Below are positions 28,255 to 37,113 of a stretch of 64,000 nucleotides of DNA, one piece after another. The number at the start of each line of letters is the position of its first letter. Positions within the stretch are counted from its first letter, which is position 1. The DNA comes from Planctomycetota bacterium (GTDB lineage Bacteria; Planctomycetota; UBA1135; GCA-002686595), in assembly GCA_002862085.1 (NCBI GenBank), contig PKCK01000029.1:62001-126000 (forward strand), given 5' to 3'. Position numbers and translations under genes: made by a program. The notes below the pieces were generated by a model. It did no database searches, was not told where the DNA came from, and saw nothing but the letters and a program-made list of their open reading frames with translations.

Positions 28255-28998
28255 TTGAAGTACACCCAGAGACTCGACTACGGCCGCCTCGCGGAGGTCC
28301 TGCACGAGCGAGGTCTCGCGGAGCTCGACGCCATTCGCGAGCAGCTCCAGCTCAGCCAGGACGGCGGCAAGCCGTTCTGTGAGGCGCTGGTCGACTCGAA
28401 CGTCGTCAGTGACTGGGATCTGTCGAAGGTCGTCTGCGAGACGTTCCAGCTGCCGTTCCTCCCCGTCGATCTGGTGACGCCCAATCCAGCCGCGATGGAG
28501 GAGATCGACGCCGAGCTCTTCCGCGAGCACCAGCTCGTGCCCATCGATCTGTTCGGCCAGATCCTCACGGTCGCGATGCCCGCGCTCGTGCCGGCGGAGG
28601 TGCTCGCACGGGTCTCGGCCGTGACCGACCGCACCGTGCTCCCGATGGTCGGGACCGTGGAGTCGAATCGCCGCTGGATCGCCGAGTTCATGGTCCCCGG
28701 CCCCGCGCCGGTCGCCCAGGGCAGCTGGGAATCGATGTTCGACGCAGCGGACGCCGAGGTCGCCGCGGCCCACCTCGAGGAAGGGGCGAACACACCTGGC
28801 CCCGAAGACCCCGGTCCCGCCGCAGAGGAGGCTCCCGGGTTGAACCTCGTCAGCGTCGAGGACAGCCTCGACCTGAGCCCGATCGAGGCGCTCTCCGCCG
28901 GTGACTTCGAGGACGATCTCCTCCAGCCGGTCGACGACGCCGAGGGAGCGGAGCCGGCGGATCTCCCGCCGACGCCCGATTTCGGCAAGCCAGCATGA
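28255..28998 (+). CDS. Stand-alone GspE/MshE N-terminal domain protein
   Basis: A 247-aa product. About residues 10-145 match the N-terminal domain of type II secretion / type IV pilus ATPases: repeated helical units (LSQDGGKPFCEALVDSN, then SDWDLSKVVCETFQLPFLPV) and a C-terminal part with PIDLFGQILTVAMPALVP. The Walker ATPase domain is absent and is replaced by an acidic, Pro-rich tail of about 90 residues. MshE-type N-domains bind c-di-GMP, so a regulatory or adaptor role is possible. The start is TTG at 28255, since no ATG or GTG suits the domain. It ends at a hairpin shared with convergent gyrB. Confidence 0.72.
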   Translation: MKYTQRLDYGRLAEVLHERGLAELDAIREQLQLSQDGGKPFCEALVDSNVVSDWDLSKVVCETFQLPFLPVDLVTPNPAAMEEIDAELFREHQLVPIDLFGQILTVAMPALVPAEVLARVSAVTDRTVLPMVGTVESNRRWIAEFMVPGPAPVAQGSWESMFDAADAEVAAAHLEEGANTPGPEDPGPAAEEAPGLNLVSVEDSLDLSPIEALSAGDFEDDLLQPVDDAEGAEPADLPPTPDFGKPA

Positions 28999-29004
28999 AG
29001 CTGG

Positions 29005-29030
29005 CTGATCCCGACCGAAAGCGGGATCAG
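29005..29030. terminator. Bidirectional terminator between the GspE-N gene and gyrB
   Basis: A perfect 9-bp stem (CTGATCCCG 29005-29013, CGGGATCAG 29022-29030) with an 8-nt loop lies between two convergent stops. It overlaps the gyrB stop codon at 29027-29029, so the hairpin includes the last gyrB bases. No U-tract is seen on either side. Confidence 0.65.
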
Positions 29031-31468
29031 ACGTCGAGGTTGGTGACCTCCAGGGCGTGCTGTTCGATGTACTCGCGGCGCGCCTCGACCCCCTCGCTCA
29101 TGAGGATGGTGAAGATCTCGTCCGCGCTCAACGCGTCATCGAGGGTCACTCTGAGCAGCAAACGTGTGCTGGGGTCCATCGTCGACTCCCACAGCTGGTC
29201 GTCGTTCATCTCGCCTAGACCCTTGTACCGCTGGATGTCCACGTCGGACTGAACGCCACGCTGGACCGCCTCGGCCAGCTCCATGAGAGCCGAACATTCG
29301 GTCTCGCCGCCCTTGGCCGTGCGCACGACGAACTGACCGCCCCCCTGGAAGCGCAGCCCGCTCTCGGCGATCGCGGCGAGCATGGATTCGAGCTCGTCGC
29401 TCTGCCGGAGCACCGTGGCGACGCCGTCGGCGTTCTGCCTGAGCACGTCGCTCTCCGGTCCGCGATAGATCCGGAAGTCCTCGCGCCCCTCGGCCTGGAG
29501 GTCGAACCAGCGATCCAGCTCGTCCTTGGTGGTGAAGTACTCCTCGACCGCGCCGACCTGGCCGTGGTAGGCGCGCAGGTGCTCGCCGTCCCACCGCTCG
29601 AGGTAGTCCGCGAAGCTCATCTCACTCCACGCCGGGACCGCGCTCGACGCGGCGCTCTGTAGATCTTGCAGGCGATCGAGGAGGACTTTCAGCTCGGAGC
29701 CGGTCCACTCCCTGGCCGCGACCTTGTCCTCGACGGTGATCTGCTCAACTCCGCGCTCGAGGAGCGTTCGCCGCAGGGTCGGATCGTCGATGATGTACGA
29801 GCTCTTCTTGTTGATGGTGAGCTTGTAGAGGGGCGGCTGAGCGATGTAGAGATGGCCGCGTTCGATGATCTCCGGCATCTGCCGGAAGAAGAAGGTCAAG
29901 AGCAGCGTTCGGATGTGGGAGCCGTCCACGTCCGCGTCCGTCATGATGATGATCTTCCCGTAGCGAAGCTTCTCGACGTCGAACTCCTGGCCGATGCCGG
30001 TTCCGAGAGCCGAGATGATCAGCTGGATCTCCTGGTGCCCGAGCATCTTGTCGAGACGCGCCTTCTCGACGTTCAGGATCTTGCCCTTGATGGGGAGGAT
30101 GGCCTGGATGTTCCTGTCGCGGCCCATCTTCGCGGGGCCGCCCGCGGAGTCACCCTCGACGATGAAGAGCTCGGTCTCATCGCGGTTCTTGCTCTGGCAG
30201 TCCGCGAGCTTGCCGGGGAGGCTACCGCTCGCGAGCGCTGACTTGCGTCGCACGAGGTCGCGGGCTTTGCGGGCCGCGTCGCGAGCCTGCTTCGCACTCA
30301 CGGCTTTGTTGACGATCGCCTTGGCGGGCGAGGGATTCTCCTCCAGATACGTACTGAACAGCTCGTTGACGGCGGACTCGACGATGCCCTGAGCCTCCCG
30401 GTTGCCGAGCTTGTCCTTGGTCTGCCCCTCGAACTGAGGATCCGGAACCTTGAGGGAGAGGATCGCAGTGAGGCCTTCACGGAAATCGTCCCCACTCGGC
30501 AGCTCCTGGTTCTCCTTCACCAGCTTGCCGTTGCGCGCGTATGCGCTCAGTGTGCGAGTCAGAGCTGCTCGCATGCCTGAGAGGTGCGTGCCGCCGCCGT
30601 GGGTGTTGATGTTGTTGACGAAGGTGAACACCGACTCCTGGTAGGCATCGGTGTACTGGAGCGCCAGCTCCACCTCGTACTCGGCGCCGGGATCGTCCAC
30701 GGAGGGCACGGACTTGGTGAAGTGGATGACGTCCTGGTGCAGCGTGGTCTTGTTCTTGTTGATGTGGTCCACGAACGTCTTCAGACCTTCCGGGTACTCG
30801 AAGACCTCGGACGCGCCGTTCCGCTCGTCCTCCAGCTCGATTCGCAGACCACGCGTGCCCATGAGATAGGCCGTCTCACGCAACCGCTTCTCGACGATCT
30901 CGTACTCCACCTCCACGGTGGAGAAGATCTCGGGGTCCGCACTCCAGGTGACGACCGTGCCGTTGCGGTCGGTGGCACCCGTCATCTCGAGGTCCTTCGT
31001 CTTGACCCCGCGGCTGAACTCCATCTCGTGGATCTGGCCGTCCTTGTGAACCGCCACGTGCAAGCGAGTCGCCAGGGCGTTCACACAGGAGACGCCGACC
31101 CCGTGGAGACCGCCGGAGACCTTGTAGGCCTGATCGTCGAACTTGCCGCCGGCATGAAGCTTGGTGAGGACCACCTCCACGGCGGGCATGTTCTCCGTCG
31201 GGTGCATGCTCACAGGGATGCCTCGGCCGTCGTCAGCGACCTGGACCGAGCCGTCGGCCTTGAGGGTCACGACGACCTTGGTGGCATGTCCGGCGAGCGC
31301 CTCGTCGACCGCGTTGTCGACGACCTCCCAGATCAGGTGGTGCATCCCGCGTGAGTCCGTGTCGCCGATGTACATCGCGGGCCGGACTCGGACCGCCTCG
31401 AGGCCTTCGAGGACGGTGATGGAGTCGGCGCCGTAGGTCACGGGCTTGGTCTCTTCGTCGTTGCTCAT
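29027..31468 (-). CDS. gyrB: DNA gyrase subunit B
   Basis: The 813-aa ATPase subunit of gyrase introduces negative supercoils together with GyrA. GHKL ATPase motifs are EVVDNAVDEALAGHA and DDGRGIPV near the N-terminus and the GLHGVG lid. The TOPRIM domain has VEGDSAGGPAK and the metal motif DADVDGSHIRTLLLTF. The C-terminal GyrB motif IQRYKGLGEMNDDQLWEST is present, which separates it from shorter ParE only by context. It ends the dnaA-dnaN-dciA-gyrB run; gyrA is not in the window. The start ATG at 31468 is 13 bp after the DUF721 stop. Confidence 0.95.
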   Translation of the reverse strand: MSNDEETKPVTYGADSITVLEGLEAVRVRPAMYIGDTDSRGMHHLIWEVVDNAVDEALAGHATKVVVTLKADGSVQVADDGRGIPVSMHPTENMPAVEVVLTKLHAGGKFDDQAYKVSGGLHGVGVSCVNALATRLHVAVHKDGQIHEMEFSRGVKTKDLEMTGATDRNGTVVTWSADPEIFSTVEVEYEIVEKRLRETAYLMGTRGLRIELEDERNGASEVFEYPEGLKTFVDHINKNKTTLHQDVIHFTKSVPSVDDPGAEYEVELALQYTDAYQESVFTFVNNINTHGGGTHLSGMRAALTRTLSAYARNGKLVKENQELPSGDDFREGLTAILSLKVPDPQFEGQTKDKLGNREAQGIVESAVNELFSTYLEENPSPAKAIVNKAVSAKQARDAARKARDLVRRKSALASGSLPGKLADCQSKNRDETELFIVEGDSAGGPAKMGRDRNIQAILPIKGKILNVEKARLDKMLGHQEIQLIISALGTGIGQEFDVEKLRYGKIIIMTDADVDGSHIRTLLLTFFFRQMPEIIERGHLYIAQPPLYKLTINKKSSYIIDDPTLRRTLLERGVEQITVEDKVAAREWTGSELKVLLDRLQDLQSAASSAVPAWSEMSFADYLERWDGEHLRAYHGQVGAVEEYFTTKDELDRWFDLQAEGREDFRIYRGPESDVLRQNADGVATVLRQSDELESMLAAIAESGLRFQGGGQFVVRTAKGGETECSALMELAEAVQRGVQSDVDIQRYKGLGEMNDDQLWESTMDPSTRLLLRVTLDDALSADEIFTILMSEGVEARREYIEQHALEVTNLDV

Positions 31469-31481
31469 GTTGGAAGGGGCC

Positions 31482-31868
31482 CTAGCTGCGTCGCTTGAGC
31501 TTGAAGGTCAGCTTGCGGATGCGGGAGTTGGAGGATTCGTCTCCGGTGAGGAGGGCGTTCGTCCGTGTTCGGAGGTCCTCAGCGGCGAAGCCACGCAGCT
31601 CGGAGAGGAGGGAGGTGCTGTCGACCTCGACGATCAGCTCACCGCGACGGAAGGAGACCGCCCTCGCCTGACGGGCGAGCTCCGGGCCGACGGCCTCGTC
31701 CCAGGCGTCGTAGGCCGGCTGCTGCTTCTTGCGCTGGAGGAGCTTGGAGTCTCGGAGGAACTCGGCGAGCGCATCCCCGAGAGGCATGAGCTCGCCGCGC
31801 TTGGGCTCGTCGCCCTCCATGCGCGCGGGGCCTCGTCGGCCGCCGCGCCGAGGGGTGGGAGCGGACAT
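31482..31868 (-). CDS. dciA: DUF721 protein, DciA-like helicase-loader candidate
   Basis: A 128-aa product with the DUF721 domain at about 28-125: LGDALAEFLRDSKLL near the start, YDAWDEAVGPELARQARAV, and the strand LIVEVDSTSLLSELR. Its place between dnaN and gyrB is the conserved location of DUF721. DciA is the ancestral loader of the replicative helicase DnaB in bacteria lacking DnaC/DnaI. The start ATG at 31868 is 10 bp after the dnaN stop; a basic N-terminal tail (PTPRRGGRRGPAR) may bind DNA. The identification rests on domain pattern plus synteny. Confidence 0.8.
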   Translation of the reverse strand: MSAPTPRRGGRRGPARMEGDEPKRGELMPLGDALAEFLRDSKLLQRKKQQPAYDAWDEAVGPELARQARAVSFRRGELIVEVDSTSLLSELRGFAAEDLRTRTNALLTGDESSNSRIRKLTFKLKRRS

Positions 31869-31878
31869 GTCGGAGAGA

Positions 31879-32979
31879 TCAGGTCTCGAGAGTGATCGGC
31901 ATGACGATGTAGATGTGCTCCTCGCCCAGGTGGAACTTCCCGGGGCTCGTGCGCTGGCCGAACTCGAGCACGACCAGCTCGGGAGCTCCGTTCTTGATCC
32001 CGTCGAGCACGTAATCGGGGTTGAAGGCGATCTCGCCGTCTTCGCCCTTGAAGTCCACGTCCATGTGAGCCGTGGCTTCACCGCGGCCCGCGGACTGTCC
32101 GTAGAACTCGAGCTGCTCACCCTTCACCCGGAGGCGAACCGCGCGGGTCTCGTCTCCGGAGACGTTGGACACGAGGCGGAGTTTGCGGGCGAAGGTGTCG
32201 GAGTCCGCCTCGATACGATTGCCGCACTCGGCGGGGATGACCGCCTCGTACTGCGGGAAGTCGCCATCGATCAGGCGTGCGAAGATCTCGGCGTTCCTGG
32301 AGGCCAGGCCGACCTGATCCTCACGGACCGCGAACCGGATCTGGTCGAGGGGATCGCCGATCACGCGGCAGAACAGCTGCATGCCCTTGGTGGGAACGAT
32401 CGCGCGCGCGTCCTCGACGCCGGACATCTCCACCGGGATCGAGGCCATCGAGAGGCGACGCCCGTCCGTGGCGACCAGCCGCAGCTTGTCGTCCTTGAGC
32501 TCGGCGAGGACGCCGTGCATGGCGTAGCGTCCCGGCTCCTTGGCGGCTGCGAAGGCCGTGCGACCGACCAAACGCGTGAAGTTGCCGCCCTGAATGGTCG
32601 TCACGCCGGTGTCGTCGAAGCGAGGGACGACGGGGTACTCGGTGGCGTCGGCGATGACGAGGTCGCAGCTGTCGGCGCCGCTCGTGATCGTGCACTGGCT
32701 GTCGCCGGTGGCGATGGTCACCGTTTCTCCGGAGAGGTCTCTGACGAAATCGAAGGCCGTGCGAGCGGGGACGACGACCGGGCCAGGCTCGACCACCTCG
32801 CAGCGATCGATCTTGAAGCGGACCGAGACCTCCTGGTCCGTGCCCACGAGCTCCAGGTGGTCATCGGTGGCGACGATGCAGACGTTCTCGAGGATCGGCT
32901 TCGTGCTCTTCGTCGGAATGACGCTGTTGATCACGGCGAGGCCTTCGCGCAGGGCTTCGCGGTCGCAAGTGGCCTTCAT
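31879..32979 (-). CDS. dnaN: DNA polymerase III sliding clamp (beta subunit)
   Basis: The 366-aa length is exactly that of a standard clamp. Three tandem clamp domains are recognisable, with CTITSGADSCDLVIADATEYP in domain 1, LVATDGRRLSMASIPV in domain 2 and the C-terminal IVMPITLET, equivalent to the E. coli VMPMRL end. The start ATG at 32979 is preceded by AGAGGGGAAC, one of few good Shine-Dalgarno sequences in the window; the in-frame upstream extension lacks family similarity. The dnaA gene lies 659 bp upstream on the same strand, an unusually long gap that carries DnaA-box-like sites. Confidence 0.96.
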   Translation of the reverse strand: MKATCDREALREGLAVINSVIPTKSTKPILENVCIVATDDHLELVGTDQEVSVRFKIDRCEVVEPGPVVVPARTAFDFVRDLSGETVTIATGDSQCTITSGADSCDLVIADATEYPVVPRFDDTGVTTIQGGNFTRLVGRTAFAAAKEPGRYAMHGVLAELKDDKLRLVATDGRRLSMASIPVEMSGVEDARAIVPTKGMQLFCRVIGDPLDQIRFAVREDQVGLASRNAEIFARLIDGDFPQYEAVIPAECGNRIEADSDTFARKLRLVSNVSGDETRAVRLRVKGEQLEFYGQSAGRGEATAHMDVDFKGEDGEIAFNPDYVLDGIKNGAPELVVLEFGQRTSPGKFHLGEEHIYIVMPITLET

Positions 32980-33638
32980 GGTCTTCGTTCCCCTCTGGGT
33001 GCTTTGGAATGGCGTCGAACTTGGAGAGTCCAGGGAAGCGCCGGACAGGACTCGTGAAACGCTGCGTGTTTCTCGTTCAGTCGAAGAGCTTGTTCGCCGA
33101 AGATCGTGCTGCTGCACGGGGCCGGGTCGAAGCGCGTTACGCGCTCCCCGGCCATCGGTTTTCCAGGGCGTCCCTATAGAAGAGATTATCGCAGTCGTAG
33201 AGGAGCCCGTCCACCGTGGAAACCGGCGCGAAAGCGGTCGTTTCCGCTGTTTTCCTGGGGGCTTACGGCGGCCACGTAGGCCAGGACGCCTGTGCGCGAT
33301 CGGAGGAGGGACGGTGGATAACCGGGGGGCCTTCCACGGCTTTCCACCGACGCCGGGTCACCGTCCTGCCGGGCCCCGGTCTTCCTCAATCGCTCCACCA
33401 GCGGACACACGTTCTTTCCACCGATCGTTGCACCGGAGTTCACAGGTCCTTGCCGCTGCTCCACTGGCTCCGAGCCGTTTCTCCACCGGCGATCCAGGGG
33501 TTTCTGCACACCCTCCTCCAACGCATCCCAGGGGTTTGGGCGCGCCGGCGCCCGCACCATGGTCCGCCCTGACGAACAGGGGCCGCGTCAGGATCTCTCC
33601 CGACGCGGCCCCTGCCTGAGTTGGGGGACTCCGGACGC
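32980..33638. other. dnaA-dnaN intergenic region, possible second half of a bipartite origin
   Basis: No convincing gene occupies these 659 bp. They hold the TTATCCACC sequence (minus strand, 33313-33321; 8 of 9 matches to TTATCCACA), two exact TTTCCACCG sites (33341-33349, 33415-33423), TTCTCCACC at 33479-33487 and a TTTCCACGG site on the minus strand near 33214-33222. A relatively AT-containing stretch (CTATAGAAGAGATTATC, 33174-33190) could melt. A terminator for dnaA lies at the right end. Confidence 0.5.
33577..33614 (-). terminator. Terminator after dnaA
   Basis: A perfect 13-bp stem (33577-33589 with 33602-33614) and 12-nt loop begin 25 bp after the dnaA stop. The GC-rich stem without a U-tract resembles the other terminators in the window. 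It implies that dnaN is transcribed from its own promoter in the intergenic region. Confidence 0.7.
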
Positions 33639-35384
33639 TCAGCCGCGCCCCAACAGCTGCTCCATGAAGCGCTGAATCTCCTCGTCGAAGTTGCCGTCCT
33701 CCTCGATCTGCGTCTGCATCTTGTCGACCGCGTACATGACCGTTGTGTGGTCACGGCCGCCGAAGAAGCCGCCGATCTCCTCGAGGGAGTGACGCGTCAG
33801 CTTGCGAGCGAGATACATCGCCACCTGGCGCGGGAAAGCGATCGTCTTGGTGCGCCGCTTGGACTGCAGGTCCGAGAGCTTCACCTGATAGTGCTCGGTG
33901 ACCAGTCGAATGATGTCGTCGACGGTGGGTGCACCGCGGCGCACCTCGATCAGCCCGGCGAGGCACTGCTGGGCCATTTCGAGGGTGATCGGCTCCGCCG
34001 AGAGGGCCGTGTAGCCGGAGAGCCGCGTCACGGCGCCCTCCAGTTCGCGGACGTTCTCCTCGATGTTCTCGGCGATGAAACGCACGACCTGGTCCGGCAG
34101 CAACGCACCGCGCTCCGCGGCCTTGCGCTTCACGATCGCCATCCGCGTCTCGTAGCAGGGCGGCTCGATCTCCGACACCATGCCCCACTTGAAGCGCGAC
34201 ACGAGGCGGTCCTGGAGGGTGGGGATGTCCTTCGGCGGCGAGTCCGACGACAGGACGATCTGCTTGCCGGCGTTGAAGAGCGAGTTGAAGGTGTGGAAGA
34301 ACTCCTCCTGCGTCCGCTCCTTGTTGGCGAGGAGCTGAACGTCGTCCACCACGAGCACGTCGACGTTCCGGTACTTCTCCCGGAAGGCCATCATGTCTCC
34401 CTCGCTGAGTGCGGTGACGAAGTGGTTCACGAACGTCTCGCAGGACAGATACAGGATCCGTGTCCCGGGGTTTCGCTCGAGCAAGGTGTGGCAGAAGGCC
34501 TGCAGGAGGTGGGTTTTGCCCACGCCGACGCGGCCGTGGAGGAACAGCGGGTTGTAGGCCCTGCCGGGCTGTTCGCTCGCGCCGATGGTCGCCGCGTGAC
34601 CGAAGCGGTTGCAGGGTCCGACGACGAACTTGGCGAAGGTGCAGCGGGGATTCAGGACGAAGTCACTGCCCACGTCGAGGAGGTTCCAGGCCGCCATGTT
34701 CTGCGGTGCGCTGGAGGGGGCCTGTCGCCGCGCGCCGACGCCTCCCGCGCGCGCCTCCTGGTCCGAGAGGGGCCCGAGCTCCGAGGTCAGGTCCGCGCGC
34801 GGCGCACGATTCGCAGGAGCGTTGGGCGCCTCGGCGCGTCCTTGCTCGGGCACGGCGACGCGCTCCGGCTCCTCGCGTAGCACTGCGACGCGGCCCTGTC
34901 CGAGAACCGCCTCCACGCAGCGCTGCAGGCTCTCCATGTAGTACTTCTCGATCCAGTTGCGCGCGAAGCCGTTGGGCACGGCGACGATCGCCTCACGGCC
35001 GGCGTGTGCGATCAGGCGCGAGCGCTGGAACCAGGTGAGGAACTGCTCCGACTCGAGGCAGGCCTCGAGGGCGCCGCGGAGGTTCTCCGCCTCCGTGTCC
35101 GTGGCCGGCGTCTCCTCGACGGCCGGCGCGTGCTCTCCAGTGGTCTCGGGCCGGTCGAACGCGCCCGGGAACAGCTCGGGCGTGCCGTCGCCACGGCGAC
35201 GGCGGCCGCTCGCCGCGCGCAGCGACGCGTCCTTCGGCGACGAGGGGCGCGTTCGCGCCGGGTGCAGGTGCTCCTCCGCGCCGCTCTCCAGCTCGGGGGC
35301 GGTTCCCGCGTCTCCCCGGCGGGAGACCGCGGCTTTCGAGGCGGGGTCCGACGTACCGGCGGGGTCGCTGAAGGTCTCTTCCAT
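33639..35384 (-). CDS. dnaA: Chromosomal replication initiator DnaA
   Basis: At 581 aa it is longer than usual (about 450). A disordered, charged lead of about 95 residues precedes domain I (NLRGALEACLESEQFLTWF, about 97-180). A Pro/Ala linker comes next. The AAA+ domain has Walker A GRVGVGKTHLL near 278 and Walker B VLVVDDVQLL. Domain IV has the DnaA signature GGRDHTTVMYAVDKM for box binding. The Walker A begins GRVG where GGVG is usual. The start ATG at 35384 is the first in frame that fits; a longer start at 35489 would run through the origin-like region. Confidence 0.95.
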   Translation of the reverse strand: MEETFSDPAGTSDPASKAAVSRRGDAGTAPELESGAEEHLHPARTRPSSPKDASLRAASGRRRRGDGTPELFPGAFDRPETTGEHAPAVEETPATDTEAENLRGALEACLESEQFLTWFQRSRLIAHAGREAIVAVPNGFARNWIEKYYMESLQRCVEAVLGQGRVAVLREEPERVAVPEQGRAEAPNAPANRAPRADLTSELGPLSDQEARAGGVGARRQAPSSAPQNMAAWNLLDVGSDFVLNPRCTFAKFVVGPCNRFGHAATIGASEQPGRAYNPLFLHGRVGVGKTHLLQAFCHTLLERNPGTRILYLSCETFVNHFVTALSEGDMMAFREKYRNVDVLVVDDVQLLANKERTQEEFFHTFNSLFNAGKQIVLSSDSPPKDIPTLQDRLVSRFKWGMVSEIEPPCYETRMAIVKRKAAERGALLPDQVVRFIAENIEENVRELEGAVTRLSGYTALSAEPITLEMAQQCLAGLIEVRRGAPTVDDIIRLVTEHYQVKLSDLQSKRRTKTIAFPRQVAMYLARKLTRHSLEEIGGFFGGRDHTTVMYAVDKMQTQIEEDGNFDEEIQRFMEQLLGRG

Positions 35385-35887
35385 GCGTTTGCTTCGCAGC
35401 GGAGTGAGCAAGCCGGCGAGGGTGTGAACGCGCCGGCGTGATAGTGCGTGGGGGGGGGAGGCGGAGTGAACGGACTCCGGCCAACCCATGCTGTGGTGAG
35501 TGGGCCGGAGATGCGGTGCCGTTCAGGGGATCGATCGATCCAGCGCGGCCCGTGCGAAGGCCACGCGGTGGGTTCCTGGTGATGTCAGCCGGACTGCACG
35601 TGCAGCGGCAAAGGGCCCTCGGAAACGCTTCGAAGTGCTCCGGAGGCTGAGGAACCGTCGTGGAAAAGATCCGTGTCGAGCAGCGGCGGGGTCGCGGCGA
35701 ACGGGGGGTGCGGTCGTCCGTCGGAGCGTGTGCAGTGCTCGATCCGGGGACGTCGGTGACGGTGGACTGCGACGCGCGCGATCCGCTGTCTCGACTCGGC
35801 CGATTGGATCCCAGCTCAAAGAATCCGTCAACGGGTCCACGCGGACATCCTGTGGACAATCACGCGCCTTCACGCGAACCTGTGGAC
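35385..35887. other. Region upstream of dnaA, probable origin (oriC) segment
   Basis: This 503-bp gap between dnaA and the cysteine desulfurase stop contains no plausible gene. Its right end, with the first bases of the desulfurase gene, carries the best DnaA-box-like cluster in the window. A run of nine G (35450-35458) lies about 65 bp upstream of the dnaA start. The dnaA promoter must lie here, but I could not fix its hexamers. Confidence 0.55.
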
Positions 35888-35938
35888 TTACGACGCTTCC
35901 CCCAGAGTTATGCGCAGGATATCCACAGCTGTGGAAAG
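35851..35938. promoter_or_regulatory. DnaA-box-like cluster
   Basis: Three sites: TTGTCCACA on the minus strand (35851-35859, 8 of 9), ATATCCACA on the plus strand (35919-35927, 8 of 9) and CTTTCCACA on the minus strand (35930-35938, 7 of 9). The last two form a near-palindrome around AGCT. A weaker AAGTCCACA lies at 35881-35889. The right-hand pair is within the coding end of the cysteine desulfurase gene. Confidence 0.6.
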
Positions 35939-37048
35939 TTCACGCGCGTCGGTCGAGCGTCCCGTTGAGATCCGCAAGGCGCTCACAGCGCGCGCCCCCA
36001 CGTGACCGAGGGCTTCGAGAACATGGGAAGGTTCCAACGAGCCGCTGGCGCACGCTGAACCCGCTGACAGCTCGAGGCCCGCGAGGTCGAGCCTTGCGAC
36101 GAGCATCCGAGCGTCTCCTGCGAAGGGGAACGACACGTTGATCGTGTTCGGTAGACGGTCGCAGGATGTCAGGGGTGGACCGTTGAGGTGCACATCGGGC
36201 AGCGCGGCCCGCAGTTCGGTCCAGAACCCTTCCAGGAGCGCCCTCGATCGCGCGGCGAAGGCCTCCGTCTCCCGGACAGCCAGCTCGATGGCCAGGGCGG
36301 CGGCACCGATTGCCGCAGGGTTCTCGGTGCCGGGCCTCAGCTCTGTTTCCTGGGAGCCACCGAAGGCCCGCGGGACGAGCCGGGTCCCCTCCTTCCGCAG
36401 GAGGAGCCCCACTCCCACGGGCCCACCGGCCTTGTGAGCCGAGAAACTCGCGAGGTCCACGCAGGAGAGCAGTCCCGCCGAGGGACGCTTGCCGAGCAGT
36501 TGCACCGCGTCGGTGTGCAGGACGAGCCCCGCTCTCCGGCCGAGGGCGCCCCGCACCGCCTGGAGATCGACCACGGAACCGACCTCGTTGTTCGCCGCCA
36601 TCAGGCTCACGATCACGGGCCCTTCGTGTCCCGCTGCTGCGGCCACGTCCTCCGGATCGATGCAGCCCTGCGAGTCGTTGGCCAGGAGGACCGTCGGTGC
36701 ACCTCCGTCCTCCAGCCGGCGCACGGGTTCGAGGACGGCCGCGTGCTCGATCCGACTGGAGACGACCCGGGCGGGCGCGCCCGCCGCCGCGGAGAGCGCG
36801 GCGTGGGCTCCGAACAGCGCGAGGTTGTTGGACTCCGTTCCGCCGCTGGTGAAGACGACTTCGTCCTCGTGCACCTCGAGTGCGCCTGCGACGCGCTCCC
36901 GCGCATCGTCGATGACCGCGCGACTGCGACGCCCCGCAGCATGAACGCTCGAGGCGTTGCCGAGGCCCTGGTCGAGGAGCTCGAGCATGAGCTCGCGCAC
37001 CTCCGGCCTGAGCGGCGTCGTTGCGTTGTGGTCGAGGTGGATGGCCAT
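35888..37048 (-). CDS. Cysteine desulfurase (NifS/IscS family)
   Basis: A 386-aa PLP enzyme that moves sulfur from cysteine to acceptors such as Fe-S scaffolds or tRNA-thiolation enzymes. It has the N-terminal HLDHNATTPLRP, the cofactor region TSGGTESNNLAL, the Schiff-base lysine K206 in FSAHKAGG and the catalytic loop SACASGS with C333. The long C333 loop and following SLEPSHVL are group I (IscS/NifS) features. No IscU or IscR gene adjoins it. It lies 65 bp downstream of bshA on the same strand. Its last 20 codons contain DnaA-box-like sequence. Confidence 0.9.
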   Translation of the reverse strand: MAIHLDHNATTPLRPEVRELMLELLDQGLGNASSVHAAGRRSRAVIDDARERVAGALEVHEDEVVFTSGGTESNNLALFGAHAALSAAAGAPARVVSSRIEHAAVLEPVRRLEDGGAPTVLLANDSQGCIDPEDVAAAAGHEGPVIVSLMAANNEVGSVVDLQAVRGALGRRAGLVLHTDAVQLLGKRPSAGLLSCVDLASFSAHKAGGPVGVGLLLRKEGTRLVPRAFGGSQETELRPGTENPAAIGAAALAIELAVRETEAFAARSRALLEGFWTELRAALPDVHLNGPPLTSCDRLPNTINVSFPFAGDARMLVARLDLAGLELSAGSACASGSLEPSHVLEALGHVGARAVSALRISTGRSTDARELSTAVDILRITLGEAS

Positions 37049-37113
37049 GGATCGACTCGATGATGGACCGCGTGCAGGCCCGTGCGGAGCGGAGGCCCTC
37101 CCGGGCCGACCGC

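Noticed and set aside
35450-35458. Nine-G run upstream of dnaA as a phase-variable tract
   Set aside because: Single tract with no sign of switching; GC-rich DNA makes such runs common.
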